DNA from: Sphingomonas sp. ATCC 31555
Lineage (GTDB): Bacteria; Pseudomonadota; Alphaproteobacteria; Sphingomonadales; Sphingomonadaceae
Assembly: GCF_000282895.1 (NCBI RefSeq)
Contig: NZ_ALBQ01000046.1
Location: 1-61,032, forward strand
Length of the DNA: 61,032 nt
Reading direction: 5' to 3'
Under the pieces are notes generated by a model. It worked only from the letters and a program-made list of their open reading frames with translations, did no database searches and was not told the DNA's origin. Shown here piece by piece: positions 60,253 to 61,032 of the stretch. How positions within the stretch are numbered: the stretch's first letter is position 1; every line of letters starts with the position of its first letter. Position numbers and translations under genes: made by a program.

Positions 60253-61032
60253 TCAGCGGACAGTCTGCTTTTCCTCCATAGAGGTGTCCAGCTGACGCTT
60301 GACGCGGGGGAGGGGCGGTCTTCCCCTCCGCTTTGGGGGCTCGGTCCCCGAACGACCATCATCCAGGGTCACGCGCGACGTAGCGAAGACTCCCACCGAC
60401 TGTGAGCTGCGAGCTGGCGCATTGTTGTTCCGCTGGCGGTGGTGCGGGTTGGCGCTCTGCATGGCCTGCGCCATGGCGAGGGCCGCGCCAAGCCGCTTGT
60501 TCTCGACGATCTCGGCCTGGTTGACCCGCTGCATCTTGTCGTAGACCCGGTAGGGCAGGACGACTTCGCCGTGCCGCACCTCAACGCGTCCATCGGGGAA
60601 TTCGCATACATGGACGCGCTTGCGGGCCAGCGTCCGCGTCAGCGGCGTCGGCTCCAGGATGAACATCGCCTTATTGTAGTGGAGCGCCAGAGCGCCGGTG
60701 ACGGAGCGCTCGACGCGCCAGACCATCTCGGCTTCCACATTCTCGTGCGGGGCAAGCGGCCGATGCGCGTCGCGAGGGTCTGCAGGCGGGCAGGCGAACT
60801 GAGCATTGTGGCGCAAGAGGTAAGAGGGGAGGAAGGTGTTGGCCTCTTCGATGGAGGAGATGCCTTCAAGTCGCATCGCTTTGACGAGGCGGTTCTGGAG
60901 CGTGCTGTTGGCCCGCTCAACCCGCCCCTTGGCCTGGGGCGAGTTGGCGCAGATGATCTCGACACCGAGCTTGTCGAGCGCGCGGCCAAGGTGCGACATG
61001 CCGTCGCTGTCGGCCGTCGCGCGGTTGTTCCG
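60253..61032 (-). CDS. ISNCY-type transposase, cut by the window edge
   Basis: 260 codons of a transposase whose frame runs past the right end of the window, so the N-terminus is missing. The visible part begins RNNRATADSDGMSHLGRALD and continues LGVEIICANSPQAKGRVERA with the DDE-type catalytic Glu (KGRVERAN) and a long C-terminal basic tail (PPKRRGRPPLPRVKRQLD). Helix TLQNRLVKAMRLEGISSI is typical of the ISNCY/IS1202-like group. The terminal repeat of the element was not found in the remaining 200 bases. Confidence 0.85.
   Translation of the reverse strand, partial: RNNRATADSDGMSHLGRALDKLGVEIICANSPQAKGRVERANSTLQNRLVKAMRLEGISSIEEANTFLPSYLLRHNAQFACPPADPRDAHRPLAPHENVEAEMVWRVERSVTGALALHYNKAMFILEPTPLTRTLARKRVHVCEFPDGRVEVRHGEVVLPYRVYDKMQRVNQAEIVENKRLGAALAMAQAMQSANPHHRQRNNNAPARSSQSVGVFATSRVTLDDGRSGTEPPKRRGRPPLPRVKRQLDTSMEEKQTVR

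Noticed and set aside
1..61032. CRISPR array, tRNA, rRNA or replication origin genes
   Set aside because: No evenly spaced direct repeats, no cloverleaf, no rRNA-like sequence and no Rep or ParA-type protein were seen.

Overview
The window looks like part of a conjugative plasmid, or an integrated conjugative element, from an alphaproteobacterium, most likely a sphingomonad (Sphingomonas, Sphingobium or Novosphingobium type). The evidence is high GC, the imuA-imuB-dnaE2 mutagenesis cassette with GTTC-N7-GTTC LexA boxes, TonB-dependent receptors, and many small DUF proteins (DUF736, DUF2493, DUF3606, DUF3768, DUF5818-like, DUF6445) that are usual on sphingomonad plasmids. No replication, partition, rRNA or tRNA gene was seen, so plasmid versus integrated element is not settled.

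Layout. 0.5-9.7 kb: a 2015-residue protein with a restriction-endonuclease-like N-terminus and a PIN-like centre (candidate defence protein), a DUF1016 nuclease, an esterase and a WGR protein. 10.5-17.1 kb: an SOS mutagenesis module, with an SRAP (YedK) gene divergent from imuA-imuB-dnaE2 and two LexA-like boxes between them. 17.1-20.3 kb: small plasmid-type genes. 20.3-26.9 kb: a leftward transfer operon (RHH protein, TraD coupling protein, MobF relaxase, CsgG-like protein). 26.9-27.4 kb: a candidate oriT with an F-like nic sequence. 27.4-32.3 kb: what should be the leading region; its genes lie almost all on the minus strand and several share a purine-rich leader. 32.4-33.1 kb: an ORF-poor stretch with five terminator-like hairpins.

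33.4-43.8 kb: a high-GC metabolic cassette bracketed by two IS5-family transposase remnants. It holds a TonB-dependent receptor, a PhnD/PhnC/PhnE-type ABC importer and a Tat-exported phospholipase C in one apparent operon, divergent from an RpiR regulator, with a HAD phosphatase. Together they suggest cleavage of an organophosphorus substrate, uptake of the product and intracellular dephosphorylation. 44.0-45.7 kb: an unknown gene behind a LexA-like box, and a VapBC pair. 45,904-50,499: a complete transposon with 77-bp terminal inverted repeats carrying a MerR/TipA-like regulator, a serine resolvase, a DDE transposase and an AAA ATPase.

50.6-56.9 kb: more small plasmid genes and a signalling cluster (two stand-alone receiver proteins, a GAF protein and a membrane GAF-GGDEF diguanylate cyclase). 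57.4-59.7 kb: a DUF6445 protein divergent from a 72-residue protein and a YcaO enzyme, which I read as a candidate uncharacterised RiPP (modified peptide) system and the most novel item here. The window ends inside an ISNCY-type transposase gene.
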